Of a stretch of 64,000 bases of DNA, positions 31,074 to 40,706 are shown piece by piece. The notes below the pieces were generated by a model. That model saw nothing but the letters and a program-made list of their open reading frames with translations. It searched no databases and was not told the DNA's origin. A program made the position numbers and the translations under genes. Within the stretch, counting starts at the first letter, position 1. Each line of letters starts with the position of its first letter. This stretch comes from an uncultured Dehalococcoidia bacterium (GTDB taxonomy: Bacteria; Chloroflexota; Dehalococcoidia; Bin125), in NCBI GenBank assembly GCA_958295515.1, contig CATQGW010000001.1:248001-312000 (forward strand), written 5' to 3'.

Positions 31074-32950
31074 CAGAGCACCACCACCCGCTCGCCCGGC
31101 CCGGCGCGCCGCTGCGCGATCAGGTCGCCGAGCTTCAATTCGCAGAGGTCGGCGGCGTGCTCCATGCCGCAAACATTGCAACCGTCGCGGCAGTCGATGG
31201 TGGTCAGTTCGCGCTGGGTGCGCATCCACTCTTTGCGCAGGAACGCTTCGGAGACGCCGGAGGCGATGTGCATCCAGGGGAAGCGCTCCCACAGATCGCG
31301 CTCGCGGTGGCAGTAGAAGGCCGGATCGATCTGATGCTCGGCGAATGCCGAGTTCCAGGCCGCCTGGTTGAAGTGCTCGCTCCAGGCATCGAAACGCGCG
31401 CCGTTGCGCCAGGCCGTCTCGACGACCGCCGAGAGCCGACGGTCGCCGCGGCTCAGCGCGCCTTCGAGGATCGATTCGCCGGGGTCGTTCCAGGTGAAAT
31501 CGAGCCGCGCGCTGCGGCAGCCGCGGCGCAGCAGCTCGTGTTTGGGCGCAAGCTCCGCGGGCGTCTCCTGACGCGCCCATTGGAACGGCGCGTGCGCCTT
31601 GGGCACGTGATTCGAGGTCGAGACGCGCACCCGCGCGCGCTTGCCCACAATCTCGCGCCCGATCGCCTTGACCTGCGAGGCCCAGTCGACGATGCCCTGC
31701 ACATCAGCCATCGTCTCGGTCGGCAGCCCGACCATGAAGTAGAGCTTGATGCTGCTCCAGCCGTTCTCGAAGGCGTTGCGGGCGGCGTGCAGCAGGTCCT
31801 CGTCGGCCACGACTTTGCTGACTGCGTTGCGCAGCCGCTGGCTGCCGGCCTCGGGCGCGAAGGTCATGCTCGATTTCTTGCGCGGCGCGCAGAGCAGCGC
31901 CGTATCGACGCTGAACGAGTCGACGCGCGTGCTGGGCAGCGAGAGGCCGATCCGATCGCCGAACTCCGCGCGGAGCGCTCGCACGATGTCGTTGATCTGG
32001 CTGTGGTCCGTGCTGCTCAGGGAGACCAGCGAGAGTTCATCGAAGCCGGTGTTGGCGAACAGCTCGCGCGCGCCGGCCACCACTTCTTCCGGGGTGCGCT
32101 CGCGCAGGGGGCGGTAGATCATCCCGGCCTGGCAGAAGCGGCAGCCCTGCGTGCAGCCGCGCTGGATTTCGATCCCCGCGCGGTCATGCACCGTCTGTAG
32201 ATAGGGCACGATCGGCTTGGTCAGGATCGGCGGCAGGCCCTGCATGAAGCGCTTGACGACCGGGATGGGCGCGCCCGGGTCATTGCTGATCACCTCCGCC
32301 GGCGTGCCGTCTTCGGCGTAGCGCCATTCGTAGAAGCGCGGGACGTAGACGCCGGGGATGCGCGCCAGCGCCTGCAAGCGCTCGATTCGGCTCGCGCCCG
32401 ACGCCTTGGCCTCGCGCAGCAGCGCGTTGATCTCCAGCACCACATCCTCGGCCTCGCCGAGCACGAAGGCGTCAATGAACGGCGCGAGCGGCTCCGGTAC
32501 CAGCGCCCCCGAGCCGCCCGCGAAGATCAGCGGATCATCCTCGCTCCGCGCCTCCGAGTGAATCGGAATGCCGGCCAGGTCCAGCATTTCGAGGACGTTG
32601 GTGTAGGTCAGTTCGTAGGAGAGGGAAAAGCCGAGCGCGTCGAACTCGGCCAGCGGGCGGCGGTTTTCGAGGCTGAACAGCGGGGCGCGATGACTCCGCA
32701 GCGAATCGGCCATGTCGGGCCAGGGCGCGTAGCAGCGCTCGGCCAGCGTCGCCGGCGTGTGGTTGAGCAGGTCGTAGAGGATGGCCAGCCCGCCGTTGGA
32801 CTGGCCGATGTCGTAGAGGTCGGGATAAATCAGCGCCCAGCGGGTCTCGGCGTCGTGCCAGGGGCGCTCGATCACGTTCCATTCGCCGCCCACATAGCGG
32901 GCCGGTTTGGAGACGCCCTCCAGCAGCGGGTCGATCTCGAGCCGCGGCAT
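31073..32950 (-). CDS. Radical SAM protein, TIGR03960-like
   Basis: A 625-residue radical SAM enzyme. The iron-sulfur triad is CTQGCRFCQAGMIYRPLRER (about residue 285), preceded by a B12-binding-like N-terminal half (RWALIYPDLYDIGQSNGGLAILYDLLN) and followed by barrel motifs (FAPEAGSQRLRNAVSK, KLYFMVGLPTET). The C-terminal half contains a Cys cluster DCRDGCNVCGMEHAADLC. This combination matches the uncharacterised TIGR03960 family, often found near ribosome or RNase genes. ATG 32950 is chosen because the family N-terminus starts there and a GGGAG precedes it. The reaction is unknown. Confidence 0.87.
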   Translation of the reverse strand: MPRLEIDPLLEGVSKPARYVGGEWNVIERPWHDAETRWALIYPDLYDIGQSNGGLAILYDLLNHTPATLAERCYAPWPDMADSLRSHRAPLFSLENRRPLAEFDALGFSLSYELTYTNVLEMLDLAGIPIHSEARSEDDPLIFAGGSGALVPEPLAPFIDAFVLGEAEDVVLEINALLREAKASGASRIERLQALARIPGVYVPRFYEWRYAEDGTPAEVISNDPGAPIPVVKRFMQGLPPILTKPIVPYLQTVHDRAGIEIQRGCTQGCRFCQAGMIYRPLRERTPEEVVAGARELFANTGFDELSLVSLSSTDHSQINDIVRALRAEFGDRIGLSLPSTRVDSFSVDTALLCAPRKKSSMTFAPEAGSQRLRNAVSKVVADEDLLHAARNAFENGWSSIKLYFMVGLPTETMADVQGIVDWASQVKAIGREIVGKRARVRVSTSNHVPKAHAPFQWARQETPAELAPKHELLRRGCRSARLDFTWNDPGESILEGALSRGDRRLSAVVETAWRNGARFDAWSEHFNQAAWNSAFAEHQIDPAFYCHRERDLWERFPWMHIASGVSEAFLRKEWMRTQRELTTIDCRDGCNVCGMEHAADLCELKLGDLIAQRRAGPGERVVVL

Positions 32951-33015
32951 CGCTCTCGCACTCCCTCGCACGCACAAGTGCGTCATTCACGCTATCAGAC
33001 ACCGCGATCTCTTTT

Positions 33016-33071
33016 CCCGCCGTCACTCCCACCCCCAAGCGGGAATGACGGAAGTGGGGGTGGGAGTGATG
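33016..33071. repeat. Diverged palindromic intergenic repeat, copy 5
   Basis: The sequence cgtcACTCCCACCCCCaagcgggaatgacggaaGTGGGGGTGGGAGTgat has long complementary arms around an internal aagcgggaatgacggaa. That internal part matches one half-site of the dispersed repeat with GGGAATGACGG. It lies upstream of the PIN-TRAM promoter in a divergent gap. Confidence 0.65.
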
Positions 33072-33079
33072 AAGGCGGC

Positions 33080-33109
33080 TTGGCAACGACTGCGGCAACG
33101 ATGTATGAT
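33080..33109 (+). promoter_or_regulatory. Sigma-70-type promoter for the PIN-TRAM/ispDF/cys unit
   Basis: TTGGCA, an 18-base spacer and TATGAT, about 105 bases before the ATG at 33214. Both hexamers are close to consensus. Confidence 0.6.
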
Positions 33110-33213
33110 GGTCCTGCGCATCACGGTATGTGCCTGGCATCATTCGGCGGGCGACCGCCCCGGTCTGATTGGCGGCCTCATGGCCGCCATTCGACTCTCT
33201 GGGGGTGGGCGGC

Positions 33214-34227
33214 ATGGTCAGCGGCGAAACGGAACTCCCCGAGGCTGCCGAGCAGGGCTGGCGCGAGCGCGCGCTCGCGCGAGCGCTGACGCCCGTGCGT
33301 CGGCTGCGCCACGGCATCCTGCACTCCATCAGCACGCTGGAAATCCTGCTCGGCGGCTTCGGGCTGCTCGCGGCGTTGGTCGTCGCGCTGCTGCTGGCCA
33401 GCGTGCTCGACAACCTGCCCGGGCTGGCCGGCGATGTCGCACCGGTCGGCGTCGCGATTCTGCTCGCGCCGATCGGGATCGGCGTCGCGCTGAGCCGCCG
33501 CGACGAGGTGGAGCGGGCGCTCGACTCGCTGCGCGGGCGCACCCCCGCCGGGCGCGCCGCGCTCGGACTCGCCTCCCCGCCGCCGCCCAGCGAGGCGCTG
33601 CTCGACACCAGCGCGATCATCGACGGGCGGATCGCCGATGTGGTCGAGAGCGGCTTTCTGCTCGCCGACCTCGTAATCCCCCGCTTCGTGCTCGACGAGC
33701 TGCGCCGTGTGGCCGACGGCAGCGACCCGCTCAAGCGCCGCCGCGGGCGGGCCGGCCTCGAACTACTCTCCCGCCTGCAAGCCGGCGATCAGGTCGAGAC
33801 GCTGATCGTCGACGACAGCGGCGATGCGCCCGAGGGCGAGGACGACGCGGCGACCGATGTGGACGCGCGGCTGGTGCGCGTGGCGAGAGCGCGCGGCGCG
33901 GCGCTGATCCTGACCGACTCCAACCTCGCCCGCGTCGCCGAGCTCGAGGGCGTACGCACACTCAACCTGCACAAGCTGGCCAACGCGATCAAGACCGTCA
34001 CGCTGCCCGGCGAGCGGCTGCAGATCGAGCTGGCCGAGCCGGGGCGCGAGCCGGGGCAGGCCGTGGGCTATCTCGCCGACGGCACGATGGTGGTCGTCGA
34101 GGACGCCGCCGAGGCGCTGGGCGCGTCGTGCGAAGTCGTGGTCAAGCGGGTGATCCAGACGCACGCGGGGCGGATGGTCTTCGCCGCGCTGCCGACTTCG
34201 CCCACCGCGTCGGAGCGCGCGCCGTGA
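33214..34227 (+). CDS. PIN/TRAM-domain membrane protein (YacL-like)
   Basis: A 337-residue protein. Two N-terminal membrane segments (LLGGFGLLAALVVALLLASVL and VGVAILLAPIGIGVAL) precede a PIN nuclease domain with acidic residues in ALLDTSAIIDGRI, VLDELRR, TDVDARLVRVA and ILTDSNLAR. A TRAM domain follows (PGERLQIELAEPG, GQAVGYLADGTMVVVEDA). This is the Bacillus YacL architecture, immediately upstream of ispD in both. A membrane-tethered RNase role is assumed from the family. The start is ATG 33214; the track's start 15 codons earlier has no ribosome-binding site. Confidence 0.9.
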   Translation: MVSGETELPEAAEQGWRERALARALTPVRRLRHGILHSISTLEILLGGFGLLAALVVALLLASVLDNLPGLAGDVAPVGVAILLAPIGIGVALSRRDEVERALDSLRGRTPAGRAALGLASPPPPSEALLDTSAIIDGRIADVVESGFLLADLVIPRFVLDELRRVADGSDPLKRRRGRAGLELLSRLQAGDQVETLIVDDSGDAPEGEDDAATDVDARLVRVARARGAALILTDSNLARVAELEGVRTLNLHKLANAIKTVTLPGERLQIELAEPGREPGQAVGYLADGTMVVVEDAAEALGASCEVVVKRVIQTHAGRMVFAALPTSPTASERAP

Positions 34228-35405
34228 GCGCCGGCTGCGTGCTGCTGGCCGCCGGCCGCAGCGCGCGCATGGGCGGCGGCGACAAGCTCCTCGCCCCGCT
34301 CGCCGGACGCCCCGTCCTCGCCCACTCGCTCGCCGCGCTCGCCGCCTGCGACGAGATCGCGCAGGTCATAATCGTGACCAGCGCCGCCAACCGCGCCGCC
34401 GTCGCCCGCATCGCCGCATCCTGCGGCGGCGGCAAAGTGCGCGCTCTGGTGACGGGCGGCGCGGAGCGCCAGGACTCCGTCGCCGCCGGCCTCGCCGCGC
34501 TGTCCAACGTCGAGCTGATCGCGATCCACGACGGCGCGCGCCCGCTGGTGGAGGCGGCGGACTTCTCCGCCGGGCTCGAAGCTGCCCGCGAGCTGGGCGC
34601 GGCGATCGCCGGCGCGCCGCTGATCGACACGGTCAAGCGCGTCGACGCCGATGAGCGGGTGCTCGGCACGCCGCCGCGCGCCGAGCTGCGCGCCGTCGCC
34701 ACGCCGCAGGTCTTCCGCCGCGAGCTGCTCGAACGCGCGCACCGCGCCGCCGCTGCGGACGGCGTCTCGGCTACCGACGACGCGGCGCTGGTCGAGCGGC
34801 TCGGCGAGCCGGTCGTGGTCTATCCCTCGCGCCGCCGCAATCTCAAGATCACCACCGCCGACGATCTGCTGCTGGCCGAAAGCCTGCTCGGCGCATCGGC
34901 CGGCGTGCAACGCGCCGGCATCGGAATCGATGCGCACCGCTTCAAAGCGGGGCGGCGGCTGGTGCTGGGCGGCGTCGGGATTCCCGACCACGAGGGGCTG
35001 GACGGGCACTCCGACGCCGATGTCCTGACCCATGCGATCATCGACGCGTTGCTCGGCGCGGCGGGGCTGGGCGACATCGGCCAACACTTCCCGCCCGGCG
35101 ATCCGCGCTGGGCCGGCGCGGACAGCATCCTGCTGCTGCGCCGCACGGCCGCGCTGCTCGCGGAGCTCGGCGCGCGCGCCGAGTCGATCGATGCGACCGT
35201 GATCGCCGAGCGACCGCGCCTGCGGCCCTACATCGAGGCGATGCGTGCGCGCCTGGCGGACGCGCTCGGACTGGAGCTGGCGCGGGTCAACGTGAAAGCG
35301 ACGACAGCGGAGCGAATGGGTGCGCTTGGTCGCGCAGAAGGCATTCAGGCGCACGCCCTGGCGAACGTTCGCGTTACGCTGCGCAACGGAGCGACTGACG
35401 GGTAG
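34224..35405 (+). CDS. ispDF: Bifunctional IspD/IspF, MEP isoprenoid pathway
   Basis: A fused enzyme of 393 residues. The N-terminal half is 2-C-methyl-D-erythritol 4-phosphate cytidylyltransferase, with LLAAGRSARMGGGDK (CTP-binding), IHDGARPLV and a DDAALVERLG block. The C-terminal half, from about residue 230, is 2,4-cyclodiphosphate synthase with GIDAHRF, GLDGHSDADVLTHAIIDALLGA and DIGQHFPP, the metal-binding Asp and His residues intact. It supplies IPP/DMAPP used by the polyprenyl synthase and hopanoid genes. The GTG start overlaps the PIN-TRAM stop (GTGA). Confidence 0.95.
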   Translation: MSAGCVLLAAGRSARMGGGDKLLAPLAGRPVLAHSLAALAACDEIAQVIIVTSAANRAAVARIAASCGGGKVRALVTGGAERQDSVAAGLAALSNVELIAIHDGARPLVEAADFSAGLEAARELGAAIAGAPLIDTVKRVDADERVLGTPPRAELRAVATPQVFRRELLERAHRAAAADGVSATDDAALVERLGEPVVVYPSRRRNLKITTADDLLLAESLLGASAGVQRAGIGIDAHRFKAGRRLVLGGVGIPDHEGLDGHSDADVLTHAIIDALLGAAGLGDIGQHFPPGDPRWAGADSILLLRRTAALLAELGARAESIDATVIAERPRLRPYIEAMRARLADALGLELARVNVKATTAERMGALGRAEGIQAHALANVRVTLRNGATDG

Positions 35406-35420
35406 GGGAACGCGAGCGAG

Positions 35421-36113
35421 ATGTCGTTACTGGATGACCTGAGGGCGTTTACGCGCACGGTCCAAGCCGATGTGCAGTTCGCGCTCGAGCGCGACCCGGC
35501 GGCGACCAGTGCGCTCGAAGTGCTGCTCGTCTACCCCGGTGTCCACGCGCTCGCGCTGCACCGCGTCGCCGCCGCCCTGCAGCGCGCCGGCGTCTCGCTG
35601 CTGCCGCGCATGCTTTCGCAGTTCACCCGCTGGCTGACCGGCATCGAAATTCACCCCAGCGCGCAGATCGCCTCTCCCTGCCTGATCGACCACGGGATGG
35701 GCGTGGTGATCGGCGAGACGGCCAAAATCGGCGCGCGCTGCCACCTGCACCAGGGCTCCACGCTGGGCGGCGCGAGCCGCCTGCGCACCCAACGCCACCC
35801 GATGCTGGGCGACGATGTGCTGGTCGGCGCGGGCGCGAGCCTGATCGGCGCGATCAGCATCGGCAAGGGCGCGAAGATCGGCGCCGGCGCGGTGGTCGTC
35901 GCCAACGTGCCGCCCTACGCCACCGTGGTCGGCGTGCCCGGCCACATCGTCGCCTACTACGACCCCGGCGACGACACGGTGCTGCGCCTGCCGGACCCGG
36001 AGCATGACCGCATCGAACAGCTCGAACAGCGCGTCGACGCGCTGCAGGCGGAGCTGCGGCGGTTCGAAGAGCGCGCCGCCGGCGGCGCGCCCGCGACCAT
36101 CTCGCGCAGCTGA
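35421..36113 (+). CDS. cysE: Serine O-acetyltransferase
   Basis: A left-handed beta-helix acetyltransferase, 230 residues, making O-acetylserine from serine and acetyl-CoA for cysteine synthesis. The hexapeptide region runs IHPSAQIASPCLIDHGMGVVIGETAKIGARCHLHQGSTLGG, with the catalytic His in DHGMG, and continues through KGAKIGAGAVVVANVPPYATVVGVPGHIV. The ATG is 16 bases after ispDF. A short charged C-terminal coil (IEQLEQRVDALQAELRRFEERA) is an extension of the core. Confidence 0.95.
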   Translation: MSLLDDLRAFTRTVQADVQFALERDPAATSALEVLLVYPGVHALALHRVAAALQRAGVSLLPRMLSQFTRWLTGIEIHPSAQIASPCLIDHGMGVVIGETAKIGARCHLHQGSTLGGASRLRTQRHPMLGDDVLVGAGASLIGAISIGKGAKIGAGAVVVANVPPYATVVGVPGHIVAYYDPGDDTVLRLPDPEHDRIEQLEQRVDALQAELRRFEERAAGGAPATISRS

Positions 36114-36140
36114 TCCGCCGCTCAAGCGCAGGAGAATTTC

Positions 36141-37571
36141 GTGCAGCTCTATAACACGCTGACCCGCAGCAAGGACCCGTTCGAGCCGCAGCACGACCCG
36201 ATCACGATGTACGTCTGCGGGATCACGCCCTACGACGACGCACATCTCGGGCACGCGATGAGCATCATCATCTTCGACACGCTGCGCCGCTTCCTCGAGT
36301 GGCGCGGCCGCCGCGTGCGGCTGGTCTACAACTTCACCGATGTCGACGACAAGCTGATCGCCCGCGCGGCCGAGCTGGAGATGAGCGTCGCCGAGCTCGC
36401 CGAACGCCAGATCGCATCGTTCATGGACGAGTGGCGCGAGCTGCAAATCCAGCCCGCCGATGTGCATCCCCGCGCGACCGAGGAAATTCCCCAGATGATC
36501 GAGCTGATCGGCGGGCTGATCGAGCGCGAGATGGCCTACCCGGCGGGCGGCGATGTCTACTTCCGCGTGCGGCGCATGAACGGCTACGGCAAGCTCTCCG
36601 GGCGCGCGCTCGACGACATGATCGCCGCCGAACCGACCGACATCGGCGTCGAGAAGGAACACCCGATGGATTTCACGCTGTGGAAGGGCGCGAAGCCCGG
36701 CGAACCGCAGTGGGAGAGCCCGTGGGGACCCGGCCGCCCCGGCTGGCACATCGAGTGCTCGGCGATGTCGATCCGCTACCTCGGCGAGCAGATCGATCTG
36801 CACGGCGGCGGTATGGACCTGATCTTCCCTCACCACGAAAACGAAATCGCGCAGTCGGAGGCCTACAGCGGCGCTGAGCCCTTCGTCCGCCACTGGGTAC
36901 ACAACGCGATGATGCAGGTCGGCGGCGAGAAGATGTCCAAGTCGACGGGCAAGATCGTGCGCCTGCGCGAGGGCTTGGACCGCTTCGGCGCGGACGGGCT
37001 GCGGATGTTCGTGCTGGGCGGCCACTACCGCTCGCCGCTGACCTACTCGGAGGAGTCGCTGGCGGCCTCGGCGCGCGGCGCGGAGCGGCTGCGCCTGGCC
37101 GCCACGCTGCCGCTGCCCGACGGCGCGGGCGAGCTCGACCCCGCGCCGCTGCGCGAGCAGTTCGTCAAGGTGCTGGAGGACGATCTCAACACGCCGCAGG
37201 CGCTGGCGGTGCTGTTCGAGCTGGCGCGCGCGATCAACCGGGCGCGAGCGGCCGGCGAGCCGGCGGGCGCGGCCCGCGACGCGCTGATCGAGCTGGGCGG
37301 CGTGCTCGGCCTGCAGTTCGCCGAGTCCGGCGGCGGTTCCGCGGACGCCGCGCCCTTCGTCGATCTGCTCGTCGAGGTCCGCTCGGCGCTGCGCACCGCG
37401 CGTCAGTTTGAGCTGGCCGATCAGGTGCGCGATCGCCTCGCCGACCTCGGCATCACGCTGGAGGACAGCCGCGAAGGCACCCGCTGGCGTCGCGCCGAAC
37501 CACTGCTCGAAGCCTCCGAAGAGGCTTCGCCCGAAGAAGAATCGCTGGTGGAAAGCGCTCTGCGCTTCTAG
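36141..37571 (+). CDS. cysS: Cysteinyl-tRNA synthetase
   Basis: A class I aminoacyl-tRNA synthetase of 476 residues. The HIGH-type motif is DDAHLGHAMS (about residue 34), the zinc ligands include MYVCGITPYD and WHIECSAM, and the KMSKS loop is GGEKMSKSTGKIV. The DALR-like helical domain spans the C-terminus. The GTG start has CAGGAGAA upstream. The cysE-cysS order behind ispDF reproduces the Bacillus yacL-ispD-ispF-cysE-cysS layout. Confidence 0.97.
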   Translation: MQLYNTLTRSKDPFEPQHDPITMYVCGITPYDDAHLGHAMSIIIFDTLRRFLEWRGRRVRLVYNFTDVDDKLIARAAELEMSVAELAERQIASFMDEWRELQIQPADVHPRATEEIPQMIELIGGLIEREMAYPAGGDVYFRVRRMNGYGKLSGRALDDMIAAEPTDIGVEKEHPMDFTLWKGAKPGEPQWESPWGPGRPGWHIECSAMSIRYLGEQIDLHGGGMDLIFPHHENEIAQSEAYSGAEPFVRHWVHNAMMQVGGEKMSKSTGKIVRLREGLDRFGADGLRMFVLGGHYRSPLTYSEESLAASARGAERLRLAATLPLPDGAGELDPAPLREQFVKVLEDDLNTPQALAVLFELARAINRARAAGEPAGAARDALIELGGVLGLQFAESGGGSADAAPFVDLLVEVRSALRTARQFELADQVRDRLADLGITLEDSREGTRWRRAEPLLEASEEASPEEESLVESALRF

Positions 37572-37602
37572 GGGACCTTCAACTCGCGCCCCTCAATCCG
37601 AA

Positions 37603-38064
37603 CTACCCCTGCGCCGCCCGGCGGCGCGCCAGCAGCGTGAGCAGCGAGAGCGTCGAAATGCCCAGCGCCGCTGCTGCGATCAGAGCCGTCGTCTGTGCGC
37701 TGACGCCGTGCTCCAGCAGCCCGCCGGTGCCGGTGATGGGCAGACCGCCGGCGCAGGGCACGACCGCGATCCCCGCGGGCAGGTGCGGCTCGTAGAGCGG
37801 CAGCAGCCCGTGCACCGCGCCGATCGAGACCAGATCGACGCCGCCCGGCTCAACCAGCGTGAGCAGCTCGCCGCCCTCGCCGATCGTCGCAATCAGCGTC
37901 CCGGCCGGGTTGCCGGCCACCTCGGGCACGATGATCTCGTGCGTGCCCGGCTCGAGCGTGAAGCAGATCGGCGGCGCTTGCGCGTGCGCCCCGTTGGAGG
38001 CGAACACGCCGCCCAGGGCGAGGGTGAGCAAAACGGCGGCGGCGATTCGTGCGATTCGTTGCAT
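37603..38064 (-). CDS. Secreted protein with LPXTG-type sorting signal
   Basis: A 153-residue exported protein. The signal peptide MQRIARIAAAVLLTLALGGVFASNGAHA is cleaved after AHA by pattern. The mature part is short and beta-like (TFEVPEV-type strands, TLIATIGEGGELLTLVEPG) with two cysteines. Near the C-terminus LPITG occurs, then a hydrophobic stretch (TTALIAAAALGISTLSLLTLLA) and an Arg-rich tail (RRRAAQG), the layout of a sortase substrate. No sortase gene is in the window. If a sortase acts on it, it would be wall-linked; otherwise it is membrane-anchored. Confidence 0.72.
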   Translation of the reverse strand: MQRIARIAAAVLLTLALGGVFASNGAHAQAPPICFTLEPGTHEIIVPEVAGNPAGTLIATIGEGGELLTLVEPGGVDLVSIGAVHGLLPLYEPHLPAGIAVVPCAGGLPITGTGGLLEHGVSAQTTALIAAAALGISTLSLLTLLARRRAAQG

Positions 38065-38147
38065 TGCGCGGGCTTCCTTCAGGTGTGTCGTACGTGTCTT
38101 CCGGGTCTCCGTCTGTGGCCGCGCGCGTGGGGAATGCGGTGGATGGT

Positions 38148-38177
38148 TTGATCAATGCGCGGGCTGAGGCGTACGAT
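38148..38177 (+). promoter_or_regulatory. Sigma-70-type promoter for the tRNA-tuf unit
   Basis: TTGATC, an 18-base spacer and TACGAT, ending 82 bases before the first tRNA. Confidence 0.5.
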
Positions 38178-38258
38178 AAGGATAGCGTTCGGTTTCTGTC
38201 AATATCTGACGAAAACGGGCGCGACCCCCGCCGCGGCCGGCGCGATTGGCCACTGCGA

Positions 38259-38334
38259 GCCCAGGTGGCGCAATTGGCAGCGCAGCCGATTTGTAATCGG
38301 CAGGTTGGGGGTTCGAATCCCCCCTTGGGCTCCA
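38259..38334 (+). tRNA. tRNA-Thr (anticodon TGT)
   Basis: A 76-base cloverleaf with acceptor stem gcccagg/cttgggc, anticodon loop ttTGTaa, T-arm ggttcgaatcc and CCA encoded. The anticodon reads ACA and wobble-related Thr codons. Confidence 0.96.
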
Positions 38335-38383
38335 GCCAGGCGTCGCCCGAGCCGAGCGAGACACGGTTGACGCACACCAGCAT

Positions 38384-38469
38384 GCTGGGGTGGGTGAGTG
38401 GCTAATACCACCGGTCTGTAAAACCGGCGCCGAAAGGCTACGCAGGTTCGAATCCTGCCCCCAGCACCA
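38384..38469 (+). tRNA. tRNA-Tyr (anticodon GTA)
   Basis: Acceptor stem gctgggg/ccccagc, anticodon loop ctGTAaa, and a long variable arm (gcgccgaaaggctacg) typical of class II tRNA-Tyr. T-arm gcaggttcgaatcctgc; CCA encoded. Confidence 0.96.
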
Positions 38470-38523
38470 CCGCCAATTCTTCGGTCGAGCGCTTCGCGCC
38501 GACCGAATCAACAGAGGAACCAG

Positions 38524-38600
38524 GCCCGCATAGCTCAGTCGGTAGAGCGCGTTCTTGGTAAGAACGAGGTCTCCAGTTCAAGTCTGGATGCGGGCTCCAC
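38524..38600 (+). tRNA. tRNA-Thr (anticodon GGT)
   Basis: Acceptor stem gcccgca/tgcgggc, anticodon stem-loop cgttc-ttGGTaa-gaacg, T-arm ccagttcaagtctgg, CCA encoded. With the TGT isoacceptor 200 bases upstream, it flanks tRNA-Tyr before tuf, like the classic thr-tyr-(gly)-thr-tuf cluster but without tRNA-Gly. Confidence 0.96.
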
Positions 38601-38644
38601 AGCAGCCGCCGGCGAGCGGCAGGGAGCGTAAGGAGAGCGGAGCA

Positions 38645-39847
<1,203 letters not shown>

Positions 39848-39861
39848 CGCCGGCTCGGCTC

Positions 39862-39895
39862 GGGCGCGCTGCGCAGGCTGCGCCTGGGCGCGCCC
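39862..39895 (+). terminator. Hairpin after tuf, possible terminator
   Basis: Arms GGGCGCGC and GCGCGCCC enclose a second short stem GCGCAG/CTGCGC. No T-run follows, so intrinsic termination is uncertain and attenuation is an alternative. Confidence 0.4.
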
Positions 39896-39985
39896 AAGCG
39901 CAGCGCAGATCACAGCGCCCAACGCCGCAATCTGCGATGATGGGGACGCAACCCGCAGCCCGCGCGAGCGATTGAGAGGGCGGCC

Positions 39986-40147
39986 ATGGCCAAAGGCGAC
40001 CGAATTTTCATCTCGCTGCGCTGCCGCGAGTGCCAGTCGCACACGTATCACACGACGAAAAACCGCCGCAACGACACGGACCGGCTGGAGCTCCAAAAAT
40101 ATTGCCCGCGCTGCCGCGCGCGGCAGGCCTTCCGCGAGACCCGCTAG
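39986..40147 (+). CDS. rpmG: 50S ribosomal protein L33
   Basis: A 53-residue protein, too short for the ORF track. It starts [26 protein letters not shown] and has the two zinc-ribbon CxxC pairs CREC and CPRC characteristic of zinc-type L33. It is followed by secE after about 40 bases, the conserved rpmG-secE-nusG order. Confidence 0.97.
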   Translation: MAKGDRIFISLRCRECQSHTYHTTKNRRNDTDRLELQKYCPRCRARQAFRETR

Positions 40148-40189
40148 AGCCGCTGCGGCGTTGAGCGCAGCAGAGAGGATCGGTGCAGC

Positions 40190-40645
40190 GTGGCGCGCAA
40201 CAATAATCCGCGACGACGCGGCCGCCGCCGTCAGCGTGGCGCTGCGCCGCGCGCCGCCGCGCCGCTCACCCCGCGCCCCACGCGCGGCGACATCCCCCCC
40301 GCCGAGGAAGCCGAAGACGCCCCTGACGCGGAGGAGCTTGATGTGCAAGCTGCCTCCGCCGGCGCAGCGGCCGCCGCTCTGCCGGCGCGCCCGCGCCGCC
40401 GCATTCAGGCGCAGACGCCGACCACCGAAGACGCGCCCCGCGTGCGCAGTTGGCTGTACCGCATCACCCACCCGCGCCCGGTCATGGGCATCATCGACGA
40501 GCTGCGCAAAGTCGTCTGGCCTTCGCGCCAGGAGACCGCCAACCTGACCGTGGTCGTGCTGGTCGTGGCGATCGCCGTGGGCATCTTCCTCGGCGCGATC
40601 GACTTCGGCCTCAACCGCGTGGTCGAAAACGTCCTGCTGCCCTGA
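40190..40645 (+). CDS. secE: Preprotein translocase subunit SecE with long N-terminal extension
   Basis: A 151-residue protein; the SecE core is the C-terminal part. VMGIIDELRKVVWPSRQETANLTVVVLVVAIAVGIFLGAIDFGLNRVVENVLL contains the amphipathic helix with the conserved WPSRQE and a single transmembrane helix. The first ~85 residues are Arg/Pro/Ala-rich and acidic in places, likely disordered. SecE clamps SecY in the translocon. GTG start; the extension makes it longer than usual, as in other Actinobacteria and Chloroflexota. Confidence 0.92.
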   Translation: MARNNNPRRRGRRRQRGAAPRAAAPLTPRPTRGDIPPAEEAEDAPDAEELDVQAASAGAAAAALPARPRRRIQAQTPTTEDAPRVRSWLYRITHPRPVMGIIDELRKVVWPSRQETANLTVVVLVVAIAVGIFLGAIDFGLNRVVENVLLP

Positions 40646-40706
40646 GTATGGCGTAAGCTGAAACCCACCCTTTGAAACTCACCCTTGTGGAGACGGAAGA
40701 CCAGCT

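Noticed and set aside
38555-38644. Extended EF-Tu start in the ORF track
   Set aside because: The upstream codons lie in tRNA-Thr(GGT); the Shine-Dalgarno and conserved N-terminus fix the start at 38645.
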